Assembly: GCA_040901765.1 (NCBI GenBank) | Contig: JBBDYG010000067.1 | Location: 59,769-123,768 of the forward strand | DNA: 64,000 nucleotides | Origin: JBBDYG01 sp040901765 | GTDB lineage: Bacteria > Planctomycetota > Planctomycetia > Pirellulales > Lacipirellulaceae | Direction: 5' to 3' | Shown: one piece after another, positions 8,363 through 17,543 of the stretch | How the letters are laid out: the number at the start of each line of letters is the position of its first letter | Numbering within the stretch: the stretch's first letter is position 1 | Translations under genes and position numbers: made by a program | The notes under the pieces: model-generated | Database searches by the model: none | What the model was told of the DNA's origin: nothing | Seen by the model: only the letters and a program-made list of their open reading frames with translations

Positions 8363-8646
8363 CAAGCCGGAGGCTTGACAGCCATTGCCGGTGGTAAGCG
8401 CTAGCGCCACCACCGACGGCGACGGCGCGACTGGCGTTCGACAACATGCCAGCCATTGCCGGTGGTAAGCGCTAGCGCCACCACCGGCGGACCAAGCAAA
8501 GAGTTGCAGCACCCCGGCAGGGGTGCCAGCAGTTTAACGAGATGAGAAGTTGCTGCGACCCCTTCCGGAGTCGTGCAAAGAAATAACTCGCCTTCCGGTG
8601 GTGCGCTGCGCGACCACCGGCTAATAGCTGCCATCCCTCCGGGATG
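8363..8646. repeat. composite two-arm palindromic element, copy 3
   Basis: Left arm: CAAGCCGGAGGCTTG, two consecutive copies of the AAGC-type hairpin (8380-8415 and 8455-8487, a local duplication of about 75 bp), then GCACCCCGGCAGGGGTGC. Right arm inverted: CGACCCC-type hairpin, CCGGTGGTGCGCTGCGCGACC, linker CTAATAGCT and CATCCCTCCGGGATG. It lies between convergent genes ending at 8283 and 8726. Confidence 0.87.
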
Positions 8647-8725
8647 AGACGCTGCTCAAACTACTTCGTCAGAAACGATGACGGCGTTTTATTCCACCGA
8701 GCCCGCCAGAATTCAATACTTGTGT

Positions 8726-10198
8726 TCAAGCCAAAATGCCTTTCACCACCCGCGCTTCTTCGACGCCTGTGAGCCGCATGTCGAGGCCTTGAAATTTGAC
8801 GCTCAGCTTCTTGTGGTCGATGCCCAGCAAGTGCAGCATCGTCGCGTGCAGGTCGCGGACGTGAACGATGTTGTCCGCGGCATGATAGCCCAGCTCATCG
8901 GTAGCACCGTAGGACATTCCGCTGCCGGTGCCGGCGCCGGCCAGCCACATGGTAAAACCTTTGATGTGATGGTCGCGGCCCGGTTCGCCCTTGTTGCCTT
9001 GCACCATCGGCGTGCGGCCAAATTCGCCACCCCAAATCACGAGCGTCTCATCCAACATGCCAAGCTGCTTGAGGTCGGTGACAAGCGCGTAAGCCGCGCG
9101 GTCGGTGTGATCGGCGCACTTACGGATGTCGCGTTCGAGGTTGCCGTGGTGGTCCCAGCCGCGATGGTAGAGGTGAATAAACCGCACGCCGCGTTGGGCA
9201 AGCCGCCGCGCTAGCAAGCAGTTCGAGGCGAACGATCCGTCGCCTGGCGTCGCGCCGTACAATTCCAGCACGTGGGCCGGTTCCTTCGACATGTCCATCA
9301 ACTCGGGCACCGAGGTTTGCATCCGGTACGCCGTTTCGTAGGCCGCGATGCGCGTCTGGACCTCGGGATTGTTCAGCCACTGGTTGCGGTGGGCGTCGAG
9401 TTGCTGGATCGCATCGACGCTCGCACGCTGTAAGTCGTCGGGGATGCCGTTGGGATTGCGGACATAGTGGACGGGGTCGCCGCTGGAACTAAACTCGACG
9501 CCTTGGAACCGGCTCGGCAGAAAGCCGGCGCTCCATTGCCGCGAAGCGATTGGTTGATCGGGCACGCGGCCGCCGATACTCGTGAGCACCACGAAACCCG
9601 GCAACTCGTCCGTTTCCGCGCCCAAGCCGTAGTTGATCCAGGAACCCATCGACGCCCGGCCGCTGATCGCCGTCCCGCAGTTCATGAACGTGTGGGCCGG
9701 GTCGTGGTTGATCTGCTCCGTGACCATCGATTTCACGACGCAGATGTCATCGGCCAGCTTCTGCTGCCAGGGAAGCAACTCGCTGACCCATTGGCCGCTC
9801 TGGCCGTACTGGGCGAACTTGAACATCGGGCCATAGGCCCGCAACTCTTGGTTCTGAAGCTGCGCGATCGGCTGGCCTTTAGTATACGACTCAGGCATCG
9901 GCTGATTGTGCAGTGCCGCAAGTTTGGGCTTGTAGTCGAAGGTCTCCAAGTGCGACGGCCCGCCCGCCATGCACAAGAAGATCACCCGCTTGGCCTTCGC
10001 GGGGAAATGAGGCAGCCCCGGCAACCCGCGATAACCCGTCGCAGTGCCCGAGGTCGCCCTCGCCACCGTCTCGTTCCCGAGCATCGACGACAGCGCCGCG
10101 GCACCCACCCCGACGCCCATCCGCGACAGAAAAGTTCGACGCTGAACTTGTTGAGCCAGGAAGTGAGGATTTAGATAGCGCATGAAAGCATCACTCAT
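8726..10198 (-). CDS. DUF1501 domain protein (sulfatase-like fold)
   Basis: A protein of about 490 residues. The leader includes RRTFLSRMGVGVGAAALS, a Tat-like signal. The DUF1501 body follows with KRVIFLCMAGGPSHLETFDYKP, QINHDPAHTFMNCGTA and VIWGGEFGRTPM, then GRDHHIKGFTMWLAG near the end. DUF1501 belongs to the alkaline phosphatase/sulfatase superfamily, and its members nearly always sit beside a DUF1549/DUF1553 cytochrome protein, as here (next gene upstream, 159 bp away, same strand). The pair is abundant in Planctomycetes and is thought to act on sulfated or carbohydrate substrates, but the reaction is unproven. The start could also be 10183. Confidence 0.92.
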   Translation of the reverse strand: MSDAFMRYLNPHFLAQQVQRRTFLSRMGVGVGAAALSSMLGNETVARATSGTATGYRGLPGLPHFPAKAKRVIFLCMAGGPSHLETFDYKPKLAALHNQPMPESYTKGQPIAQLQNQELRAYGPMFKFAQYGQSGQWVSELLPWQQKLADDICVVKSMVTEQINHDPAHTFMNCGTAISGRASMGSWINYGLGAETDELPGFVVLTSIGGRVPDQPIASRQWSAGFLPSRFQGVEFSSSGDPVHYVRNPNGIPDDLQRASVDAIQQLDAHRNQWLNNPEVQTRIAAYETAYRMQTSVPELMDMSKEPAHVLELYGATPGDGSFASNCLLARRLAQRGVRFIHLYHRGWDHHGNLERDIRKCADHTDRAAYALVTDLKQLGMLDETLVIWGGEFGRTPMVQGNKGEPGRDHHIKGFTMWLAGAGTGSGMSYGATDELGYHAADNIVHVRDLHATMLHLLGIDHKKLSVKFQGLDMRLTGVEEARVVKGILA

Positions 10199-10227
10199 CA
10201 AACGCAATTTTGGAAGAAGGAAACACT

Positions 10228-10305
10228 AATCGCCGCTAATCCGCGCTAATGAGGACAATGGCGCCATCATTACTTAATTAGTGCAAATTAGCGAAGATTA
10301 GCGTT
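10228..10305. repeat. GCTAAT-phrase inverted repeat
   Basis: The spacer between the DUF1549/DUF1553 and DUF1501 genes contains CGCTAATCCGCGCTAATGAG near its left end and the inverse ATTAGCGAAGATTAGCG near its right end, with a low-complexity centre. A related phrase structure is at 53048-53140. Just beyond (10319-10352) is a second phrase, GAAATCCGTGGTTAA, that also recurs at 12785-12838. Confidence 0.6.
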
Positions 10306-10357
10306 CTTCTCTCTTGTTCTTTATCCGTGCTCATCCGCGAAATCCGTGGTTAACAAT

Positions 10358-12607
10358 TCAATTCCGTGTGATCACTTCGTTCAAATTCAATACCGTGCGG
10401 GCGACGATCATCCACGACGCCAGTTCGACCGGGTTCAAGTTCTCGGGCCGCGGCGCGAGGCCGATGCCCAGCAGTTTGTCGGCCGCCTCGGGGTTTTCCT
10501 GGTAGTAACCCAAGCTCTGCGCGAGCAGGTCGCCGAGCACCTGTTGTTCTTCGGCGTCGGCGGGGCGGGACGTGGCCTCGCGGAGGGCGAAGTTCAGCCG
10601 GTCGGCGGTGGTCGCGCCCCCCTCTTCGAGAATTCGGCCCGCAAACGCGCGAGCCGCTTCCGCGAAGCTGGGATCATTCAACAGCGCCAGCGCCGCCAGC
10701 GAAGTGTTCGACCGCGGCCGCTGGACCGTGCATTCCTCGCGCGACGGGGCGTCCAGCGCCTTGAGCATCGGGTGCAGGTACTGCCGCTGCCAGTGCATGT
10801 AGACGCCGCGCCGCCACTGGCCCTCGTCGGTGCTCGGTTCGTACGCGCGCTCGGGAAAATTCAGATGCTTGTAGTAATCCGCCGGCTGGTAAGGCCGCAC
10901 GCTGTCGCCGCCAACGGTGCGGACGAGCAGACCGCCAATCGCCAGCGCCGCGTCGCGGACCGATTCGGCTGGATAACGGAACTGCGCCTGCCGGGCGACG
11001 AGTTGATTGAGCGGGTCGCGCTCGATGAGTTCGGGCGCAGCCATCGACGACTGCCGATAAGCCCGGCTCATGACGATCAGCTTCATCATTTGCTTCACAT
11101 CCCAGCCGCTCTCGACAAATTCCACGGCCAGCGCGTCGAGCAGGGCGGGATGGCTGGGCGCTTCACCCTGCCCGCCGAAATCATCGAGCGTCCCCGCGAT
11201 GCCGCGACCGAAGCACAGGTACCAGAAGCGATTGGCCATTACGCGGGCGGTCAGATCGCCGGAACCGCGCTCGGCGTCGGTGAGCCAATTGGCGAGGTCC
11301 AGTCGCGTCGCCCGACGGTCTTGCGTTTCGAGCTTTCCCAGGAACTCGGGAATTGCCGGTTGCACGCTGTCGCCGCTGTCGTCGAGCCAATTGCCGCGCG
11401 GCAAGATGCGAATCTCCCGCGGCTCAATCGCCACCGTAATCATCGTCGCCCGCCCCCGCACATCCATCTCCGGCACCCGCAGGGTCGGCGAAACGTCGGC
11501 GCCCTTCTGAAGATGCTGGTTCTCGTCGACGTCGGCGAAGAACGCCGCCAATGAATAGAAGTCGCGGGCGGTGTACGGATCGAACTTGTGATCGTGGCAC
11601 TGGGCGCAGCCCACGGTGCCACCCATCCAGACGGCCGACACATTCCGCACGTGGTCGGCGGAATAAATCGCCATGTACTCCTTCGGTTGCACGCCCCCTT
11701 CATGCGACGTTTGCAACAGCCGGTTGTAGCCCGTGGCAACTTTTTGCTCGATCGTCGGCGCCGGCAGCAGGTCGCCTCCAAGTTGTTCTCGCGTGAACTG
11801 GTCGAACGGCATGTTCGCATTGAGCGAATTGATAACATAGTCGCGATACGGCGAAATCTGGTGCTCTTGATCGCCGTGGTATCCGACCGTGTTGGCAAAC
11901 CGAACCAGGTCCAGCCAGTACATCGCCATCCGCTCGCCGTAGTGGGGCGAAGCGAGCAGTCGATCGACCAGCCGCTCGTAAGCTTCAGGGCGCTCGTCGG
12001 CAAGGAAGTCATCGACCTCACTCGATGCGGGCGGCAAGCCGGTTAAGTCGATCGACAGCCGGCGAATCAGCGTCGTCTTGTCCGCATCGGTGGCAGGCTT
12101 CAGCCCCTCCGCTTCGAGCCGCGCGTGTACAAAATAGTCGATCCAGTTCACCGGCCACGACGTGTCGCTCACTACCGGGGCGGCGACACGCTTCGGCGGC
12201 ACATACGCCCAAGCAAGCTGCCACGATGCACCCTCGGCCACCCATTGCTTGAGCAACTCAATTTCCTTGGTCGAGAGCGGCTTGCCGGTCTCGTGCGGCG
12301 GCATCCGCTCGCTCTCCTCTTCGCTCGTGATTCGTTGGACTAGCGCGCTCTCGTCGATGTTCTTCGGCACGACCGCCGCGTAGCCGCCGCGGTCCGCCTT
12401 CGCTTGCTCTTCGAGATCCAGCCGCAGATCGGCCTCGCGCGACGCGGAATCAGGTCCGTGGCAAGCAAAACACTTGTCCGCCAGAATCGGCCGAACGTCG
12501 CGATTGAACTCAATCGGCGAAGCGCCGCGGGCGACCAACGGACCGCCGATCGCAGCCAGCAGCCCGACGGCAAGCGGAAACCCAAATCGGCGTGCGCAAA
12601 ACGTCAT
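10358..12607 (-). CDS. DUF1549/DUF1553 cytochrome c-type protein (PSD1 type)
   Basis: A 749-residue exported protein. Start at 12607 is preceded by a GGGGCAAGGG stretch and begins a signal sequence (MTFCARRFGFPLAVGLLAAI). The N-terminal cytochrome C-type domain (about 30-125) has CFACHGPD, a CxxCH haem site. DUF1549 follows (about 145-350: LTGLPPASSEVDDFL, PHYGERMAMYWLDLVRFANT). DUF1553 (about 430-700) has RRATRLDLANWLTD, ANRFWYLCFGRGIAGT and a terminal LNLNEVITRN. This architecture plus a downstream DUF1501 gene is the standard Planctomycete pair. The haem domain implies redox function in the periplasm; the substrate is unknown. Confidence 0.93.
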   Translation of the reverse strand: MTFCARRFGFPLAVGLLAAIGGPLVARGASPIEFNRDVRPILADKCFACHGPDSASREADLRLDLEEQAKADRGGYAAVVPKNIDESALVQRITSEEESERMPPHETGKPLSTKEIELLKQWVAEGASWQLAWAYVPPKRVAAPVVSDTSWPVNWIDYFVHARLEAEGLKPATDADKTTLIRRLSIDLTGLPPASSEVDDFLADERPEAYERLVDRLLASPHYGERMAMYWLDLVRFANTVGYHGDQEHQISPYRDYVINSLNANMPFDQFTREQLGGDLLPAPTIEQKVATGYNRLLQTSHEGGVQPKEYMAIYSADHVRNVSAVWMGGTVGCAQCHDHKFDPYTARDFYSLAAFFADVDENQHLQKGADVSPTLRVPEMDVRGRATMITVAIEPREIRILPRGNWLDDSGDSVQPAIPEFLGKLETQDRRATRLDLANWLTDAERGSGDLTARVMANRFWYLCFGRGIAGTLDDFGGQGEAPSHPALLDALAVEFVESGWDVKQMMKLIVMSRAYRQSSMAAPELIERDPLNQLVARQAQFRYPAESVRDAALAIGGLLVRTVGGDSVRPYQPADYYKHLNFPERAYEPSTDEGQWRRGVYMHWQRQYLHPMLKALDAPSREECTVQRPRSNTSLAALALLNDPSFAEAARAFAGRILEEGGATTADRLNFALREATSRPADAEEQQVLGDLLAQSLGYYQENPEAADKLLGIGLAPRPENLNPVELASWMIVARTVLNLNEVITRN

Positions 12608-12784
12608 AGCCCTTGCCCCGAGAGACCCAGTTCGCGGCGACACCTCCGCAACCGAGTAAGCACCTTATTCTACCAACTCGGGGGAGGCCCGCAAACTGGT
12701 ACTCGCCGTCGAGTCCGCGCAGAAAATCAGACAACAATCTCATCTATTCAGACTTCTTGCTTCAGCGGCGTTCGGCGTTCATCA

Positions 12785-12838
12785 GCGATTTCCTGGTCTA
12801 TCCGTGTTCCATCCGTGTCGATCCGTGGCTAAAATCTT
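12785..12838. repeat. ATCCGTG-phrase repeat
   Basis: Within the divergent spacer between the cytochrome gene and the oxidoreductase, ATCCGTG occurs four times in close register (GTCTATCCGTGTTCC, ATCCGTGTCGATCCGTGG). The related phrase at 10319-10352 reads ATCCGTG...GAAATCCGTGGTTAA. No gene is seen in 12608-12936. Confidence 0.5.
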
Positions 12839-12936
12839 AAGCTCATCCCGCCGACCGTACTACATACCCGCGCGGCTTTCAGGTATGATCGAGCGGAGCG
12901 GCTGTTAACCCCCGTCCATCGTTAGGAGAGCTCGCC

Positions 12937-14391
12937 ATGTCACGGTTCACGCGTCGTCGTTTTTTACAGAGCACCACGGCCGTCGGAGCGATGTCGCTCC
13001 TGCCCGGCATGCGGGCGTCCGGGCGGGTGATCGGCGCGAATGATCGGTTGCGGATTGCGGTGGCTGGCTTCAACGGTCGGGGCGAAGCGCATATCGACGG
13101 GTGGCTCGGGCAGGAGAACGTCGAGATTGCCTATCTCATCGACCCCGACCAGGAGGTGCTCGATCGCGGGCTGAGGGAAGTCGATTCCCGAACCAGCGGC
13201 AAGATGAAGCCCCAGGGCTTGGCCGACATTCGCAAGGCGCTCGAGGACAAGAACCTCGACGCGGTCTCGATTGCCACGCCGAACCACTGGCATTCGCTGA
13301 TGACCGTTTGGGCGGCGCAGCATGGCAAGCATGTGTATGTCGAAAAGCCGATGAGCCACGACATTTCCGAGGGCCGGGTTGCTCTCGAAGCCCAGAAGAA
13401 ATATGGCGTGGTCGTGCAGCACGGCACGCAGCGACGCAGCGATGCGGAAATCGCCGGCCTGCACGAAGCAATTCAAGCCGGTAAATTCGGCAAGCTGAAG
13501 ATTTCCTACGGCCTCGCATGCAAGGCCCGTGGCAGCATTGGCAACAAGGATTACTCGCAGCCGCCTGCGAGTCTCGATTGGAAGCTCTGGCGCGGCCCCG
13601 CGGTCATTGACCAATTTCACGACAACTTGGTCCACTACAACTGGCATTGGTTTTGGAAGACCGGCAACGGCGAGCTTAACAACCAGGGCACGCACCAGCT
13701 CGACGTCGCGCGTTGGGCGCTCGATACCGATCTCACCCACCCCGTCCGCGCGATGGCCATCGGCGGGCGGTTCGCGTGGAACGATCAGGGCGAAACCCCC
13801 AACACCATGTTCGGCATTGCCGAGTACCCCAACGGCCAACAGGTTTTTTTCAACGTGCGGAACGTGAATTACGACGGCTATCAAACCGAAGTGAAGAACG
13901 ATTACTACTTCGAGGATGGCGGCAAGATCGTGGACGGCAAGCATTACGCCAAGGGGAGCACCGAAGGCGAGCGGGTCCGCGTGCCCGACGGCAAAGTGAC
14001 GCCCGGCGGCAACTGGGGCAGCTTCATCGCCGCCTGCCGCGCCGGCGATCCAGCCATGGCCAACGGCAACGCCGCCGATGCCCATTACGGCTGCGTCCTC
14101 GGCCACTTGATGAACAATTCCTATCGCTTGGGACAGAAGGTGCCGTTCAATGCCCAAGCCGGCAGTTTCGGCGACAACAAGGACGCCCACGAACACTTCC
14201 TGAAGCTGCACGAAGTGATGCGCGACGGTGCGGGCGTCCCGGAAGACGGCGCGGACTACATTGTCGGACCTTGGCTCACCTTTGATCCCAAGACCGAGCA
14301 ATGCGTCGGCGAACATGCCGACGAAGCGAATCTGCTGCTGAAGGATCCGAACAACCGCGGCTTTGAAGTGCCGGAGATTAAGGACGTTTGA
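12937..14391 (+). CDS. Gfo/Idh/MocA family oxidoreductase, Tat-exported
   Basis: A 484-residue NAD(P)-dependent dehydrogenase-like protein. AGGAGAG precedes the start. The leader SRFTRRRFLQSTTAVGAMS is a Tat signal. The Rossmann domain begins at LRIAVAGFNGRGEAH and contains VSIATPNHWHSLM and HVYVEKPMSHD, the last being the EKP motif with the family's conserved Lys. The C-terminal alpha/beta domain includes NNQGTHQLDVARWAL, and the tail carries the usual extension of Planctomycete secreted members (DAHEHFLKLHEVM). Members act on sugars or cyclitols; substrate not identifiable here. It stands alone on the plus strand, divergent from the cytochrome gene. Confidence 0.93.
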   Translation: MSRFTRRRFLQSTTAVGAMSLLPGMRASGRVIGANDRLRIAVAGFNGRGEAHIDGWLGQENVEIAYLIDPDQEVLDRGLREVDSRTSGKMKPQGLADIRKALEDKNLDAVSIATPNHWHSLMTVWAAQHGKHVYVEKPMSHDISEGRVALEAQKKYGVVVQHGTQRRSDAEIAGLHEAIQAGKFGKLKISYGLACKARGSIGNKDYSQPPASLDWKLWRGPAVIDQFHDNLVHYNWHWFWKTGNGELNNQGTHQLDVARWALDTDLTHPVRAMAIGGRFAWNDQGETPNTMFGIAEYPNGQQVFFNVRNVNYDGYQTEVKNDYYFEDGGKIVDGKHYAKGSTEGERVRVPDGKVTPGGNWGSFIAACRAGDPAMANGNAADAHYGCVLGHLMNNSYRLGQKVPFNAQAGSFGDNKDAHEHFLKLHEVMRDGAGVPEDGADYIVGPWLTFDPKTEQCVGEHADEANLLLKDPNNRGFEVPEIKDV

Positions 14392-14395
14392 TGTG

Positions 14396-14475
14396 GCGGT
14401 CGGCTATCGGCTATCGGCCAGAGGATGATGGCCGGTGGTATTTCTGGCCGATAGCCGACAGCCGACAGCCCTCGC
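14396..14475. repeat. GGCTATCGGC-phrase inverted repeat, copy 1
   Basis: GGTCGGCTATCGGC and CTATCGGCCAGAGG face TGGCCGATAGCCGACAGCC across a short centre, giving a long imperfect hairpin between convergent genes. A second copy with the same words is at 54785-54873. It may serve as a two-way transcription end. Confidence 0.65.
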
Positions 14476-14476
14476 G

Positions 14477-15901
14477 CTAGTCGCGGACCACCTCTGCCGC
14501 TTCCAGCGTGACGTTGTTCTGCTTGGCGTTGTAGCCGTGGTGCTGCACGACCTCGAATAGCAGTTCTGTCCTTTCTCCGGGAGGAACCCCCGCGCGGAAC
14601 TCGACGGTCTGATAGTCGTGCAGCTTCGGCTCCAGCGGGCTGCGAAACACTACGTGCCCGTCGTAGGTGCGGCGCATTTCGACGCCGATCGGCTGGCTGG
14701 TGTAATTGCGGATCCGCTGCGCGAAGACGCTGTGGTCATCCCACCCGGCTACCGATGAATTGACTTCCGTTCGTTGAGCGTCTTCGCCCACCTGTTGGTA
14801 CTTATTGGTGCCGTTGATCTGCATCCAAATGGCGTCGCGGAAGCTGCGCAGCTTCACCAGCTCAAAGATCACTTCGGGATCGGGACCAAGGTTTAGCTCG
14901 ATCTTGTCGCCGATGGGAATGTATTTGATGGTCTGTTGAGTGAGAAACGAAAGCCCGTCGCGGCCATTGTCGCGGAACACCCGAATCGCCCCGTCGGGAA
15001 GCGGGGTCGTTCCCAAATTCGATGGCTTGTCGTTGGTCATCAGATACATCCGCACGAGTTGATCGCCATATTCCTTCGGGCGATAGCGGTACTCGATCTT
15101 GAGCGGGACGTCCTCCGCCTCGAAGCTGCGCATCCGCTTCGACCAGCCGTTGGGAATCGTCTCGGTCCCTTCCACCGTGTAGATGAAGTATTCACTCAAG
15201 CCTTCTTTGATAATCTCCTTTCCGTCGGCGGGTGCCGGGCCGCTTTGGCCACCTCGACCAGACACACTGCCCATGGCGTCCATGGCTGCGCTGCGGCGAA
15301 GTGTGCTCAACTCTTCGCTCTTCATCTCGGCGACCGCACTCATCGGGATCTGCGCAAGTTGAGCAATTTTCTCGACCAAGTTGATCGTACCGACCACCAA
15401 GCGAATCTGGGCGTCGTCGTATTCCTCTCCGCTGTTGTTGGTCACTCGCACGAACCCCTCGGCGTCCATTGTCGATTCATCGGCGCTGGCGATGCCGACG
15501 TAGTCGGCGCTCCAGGTAATGCCGCTCGTGAAATAGGTGATCTGAATCGTCGCTTCGCCGTCCAGTTCGCTTTCCACGTTCCAGTACAGCATTTGAGGCT
15601 TGTCGTGCGGAAACGTCGTGTCGAGCACGTCGAGCTGATCCGCTGCGGTCAGGAACTTCAGTTCCACCGACGAGGGATCGATCAGCGTGTTGGCCCACGA
15701 GAACTGCAACGGGTTCGCGCCCTTCTTAAAGGTCACGACCCGCGTCTCGCGGACCAGCGTTAGATCCTCGCTGTTGTAGATCGTCAGTTGGACCGACTTC
15801 CGCTCGGGGACGGTCGACAGATCGACGTTCCCCGACCGCGCGACGGGTGCCGCGGCGCTGAAAGCTAAGACTGCAAACATTATGCGAGCAAGCGGATTCA
15901 T
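14477..15901 (-). CDS. DUF4139 domain protein, downstream paralogue
   Basis: A 474-residue exported protein. The true start is at 15901, four bases after the stop of the upstream paralogue; it begins a signal peptide (MNPLARIMFAVLAFSAAAPV). The body matches the DUF4139 (MuiA-related) pattern: an N-terminal beta region with VQLTIYNSEDLTLVRETR, then VTNNSGEEYDDAQIRLVVG, YRYRPKEYGDQ and DGRDGLSF...EVILEL-type strands ending with VPPGERTELLFEVVQHHG. A Gly/Pro stretch occurs near residue 225. The function of the family is unsettled (MuiA was named for mucoidy inhibition). Very likely translated from the same mRNA as its paralogue. Confidence 0.88.
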   Translation of the reverse strand: MNPLARIMFAVLAFSAAAPVARSGNVDLSTVPERKSVQLTIYNSEDLTLVRETRVVTFKKGANPLQFSWANTLIDPSSVELKFLTAADQLDVLDTTFPHDKPQMLYWNVESELDGEATIQITYFTSGITWSADYVGIASADESTMDAEGFVRVTNNSGEEYDDAQIRLVVGTINLVEKIAQLAQIPMSAVAEMKSEELSTLRRSAAMDAMGSVSGRGGQSGPAPADGKEIIKEGLSEYFIYTVEGTETIPNGWSKRMRSFEAEDVPLKIEYRYRPKEYGDQLVRMYLMTNDKPSNLGTTPLPDGAIRVFRDNGRDGLSFLTQQTIKYIPIGDKIELNLGPDPEVIFELVKLRSFRDAIWMQINGTNKYQQVGEDAQRTEVNSSVAGWDDHSVFAQRIRNYTSQPIGVEMRRTYDGHVVFRSPLEPKLHDYQTVEFRAGVPPGERTELLFEVVQHHGYNAKQNNVTLEAAEVVRD

Positions 15902-15905
15902 TGCG

Positions 15906-17138
15906 TTACCATTCGTTCTTGAGGAGGACGTGCAGCTTATGGACGATAACTTCGGCTTTGCCTTCGGGGCCGGCAGCCGGCAGTTGAGCGTGAAATACGA
16001 CTTGTTCCGACGTGCTCCGCTCCGAATCGGGCCCGCCTTCAAAAGTGGTTTCCTTGCCGAGCTGCCACTCGACGTCGCGGCCCGAATCGCCGCGTGCTTC
16101 GTTGCGAATGTGACGCAGGCTCTCCACAACGTCGAGCGTGACGGGCTGCTTCTTGAAATTCTCAATCTCGTACTTTACGATCACATCGTGCTCGTGAAGG
16201 TTGCCGGTGATCCGCTTCCGCTCGTTCTTTTCGATGGTCCGCTTGACAACGATATCTTGAGCGACGCCGAGATAGAGCCGCATCTCGTCGTCCTTGGGTG
16301 TGAATTGCCCCCAATCTTCACCGAGAAATGCGGTACCGGCTTGCGGATCGTCGCCAGCGCCTTGGATAAAGATGCGGACCTTGCCGTAGGGCAGGGGGGC
16401 GGCGCCAAGGTTGTGCTCCGCATCATTCTTCAGCACGTAATGCATCGGCACGCGGAGTTTGTTCTGCGCGCGATCGAGGAAATCGAACTCGACCGGATTG
16501 CAGGTATAGGTCTTCTGAATGGGGACGTTCTTGTAGCGCTCGATCAGCATTTCTTTGGTTTCATTCATACCGATCGGCTTGAGGAATTGCGGGCCAAAGC
16601 CGGCCCACACGCCGGAGTTGGCGAATTCCTCGTTCGCCAGATTTTGCAGCCGCATGTACTGCGACAGATCGAGCGACTGCTCGTCGTTCGCGGCGACTGC
16701 CCGATAGTTGAAACTCTTGGTCAGATTGCCGAGCAGATAGCTGATCCGAACTCGCGCCGAGCCGGAGTCGCTCGCACCGACGGTCCACACGAGCGCCGAT
16801 TCGTTCGGCGGATAACTGACCGACAGCACCTTCACGTCCGGTGCCGCCTCGTCGGCGGTTGCCACGACCCGAAAGACAATCGTGTTGGGGTCGATCTGGG
16901 TACTAGCCCAGGAGAAGTCAACTTGATTCTCGCCCTTCACCAGGGGTACGAACCGTTCTTCTTCCACCAGCGTCGCACGGGGGTTGTCGAGCTGGATTTC
17001 GACCCGCTCGCGCACCGGGAGCGTAATGAGCTTCACCCGGCCAAGTGCGGAGTCCGGCAAGCATGCCAGCACCGACAACGCCGCCGCAAGCATCGCGGCC
17101 CGGCGGGAAAAACAAGGGAAAAGTGGGATCTTTTTCAT
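15906..17138 (-). CDS. DUF4139 domain protein, upstream paralogue
   Basis: A 410-residue exported protein. GGAGG stands 8 bases before the ATG at 17138, and the leader is MKKIPLFPCFSRRAAMLAAA. The body repeats the plan of its downstream neighbour: LPVRERVEIQLDNPRATLVE, FVPLVKGENQVDFSWASTQ, then a region with LANEEFANSGVWAGFG and a C-terminal beta domain with VKYEIENFKKQPVTLDVVES. It ends in VIVHKLHVLLKNEW. Similar lines such as FSWANTLIDPSSVELKF in the partner show an old tandem duplication. The two probably form a complex or act on the same envelope target. Confidence 0.85.
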   Translation of the reverse strand: MKKIPLFPCFSRRAAMLAAALSVLACLPDSALGRVKLITLPVRERVEIQLDNPRATLVEEERFVPLVKGENQVDFSWASTQIDPNTIVFRVVATADEAAPDVKVLSVSYPPNESALVWTVGASDSGSARVRISYLLGNLTKSFNYRAVAANDEQSLDLSQYMRLQNLANEEFANSGVWAGFGPQFLKPIGMNETKEMLIERYKNVPIQKTYTCNPVEFDFLDRAQNKLRVPMHYVLKNDAEHNLGAAPLPYGKVRIFIQGAGDDPQAGTAFLGEDWGQFTPKDDEMRLYLGVAQDIVVKRTIEKNERKRITGNLHEHDVIVKYEIENFKKQPVTLDVVESLRHIRNEARGDSGRDVEWQLGKETTFEGGPDSERSTSEQVVFHAQLPAAGPEGKAEVIVHKLHVLLKNEW

Positions 17139-17192
17139 CGACAATGCCTCCGCACATTCACAACGCGGCGTACCGCTACAGCCAAAGAATTT

Positions 17193-17266
17193 AACAGGAG
17201 GAAACAGAGGAAGCGGAGGGAAGAATTTAGCTACACTTTCTCTGTTCTCTCTGTTTCCTCCTGTTC
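17193..17266. repeat. CAGGAGGAAACAGAG-phrase inverted repeat
   Basis: AACAGGAGGAAACAGAG (17193-17209) faces CTCTGTTTCCTCCTGTT at 17249-17265, an almost perfect 17-bp stem. It lies 55 bp upstream of the DUF4139 pair. The remaining 17267-17508 shows no credible gene. Confidence 0.65.
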
Positions 17267-17508
17267 AGTTTTCTTGCTCAAGAACACGTTCTACGGCGGA
17301 TTTGCAGTATAATAGCACGATGGAGCACCTCTTCGGCGATCCCCGTTGTGCTCCGACCATTTTGACGGCTCCGTTCGTCGAAAAGTTCCCGAGAATTCCG
17401 AAAAGGGCATCGCGGCGGGCGCAATTCGCAGTTTGTGTCCGCCCGCCGTCCATCGCGACCCTTGCAAAGGCGACCTGCACCCCGAATAGAATTCGCTGAC
17501 CCCGCCCC

Positions 17509-17537
17509 TTGACCAGAGCCACATACTGTGCTAATAT
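17509..17537 (+). promoter_or_regulatory. strong sigma70-type promoter
   Basis: TTGACC (17509-17514), a 17-base spacer, TAATAT (17532-17537). Five and four of six consensus bases with ideal spacing, one of the best promoters seen in the window. Start of transcription is expected near 17544. Confidence 0.6.
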
Positions 17538-17543
17538 ACACCA

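Noticed and set aside
10346..11554. A 402-codon plus-strand frame antisense to the DUF1549/DUF1553 gene
   Set aside because: The minus-strand gene has haem, DUF1549 and DUF1553 motifs; the plus-strand frame is a composition shadow.
12964..14316. A 450-codon frame antisense to the Gfo/Idh/MocA gene
   Set aside because: The plus-strand gene has Rossmann and EKP motifs with a ribosome site; the antisense frame has none.
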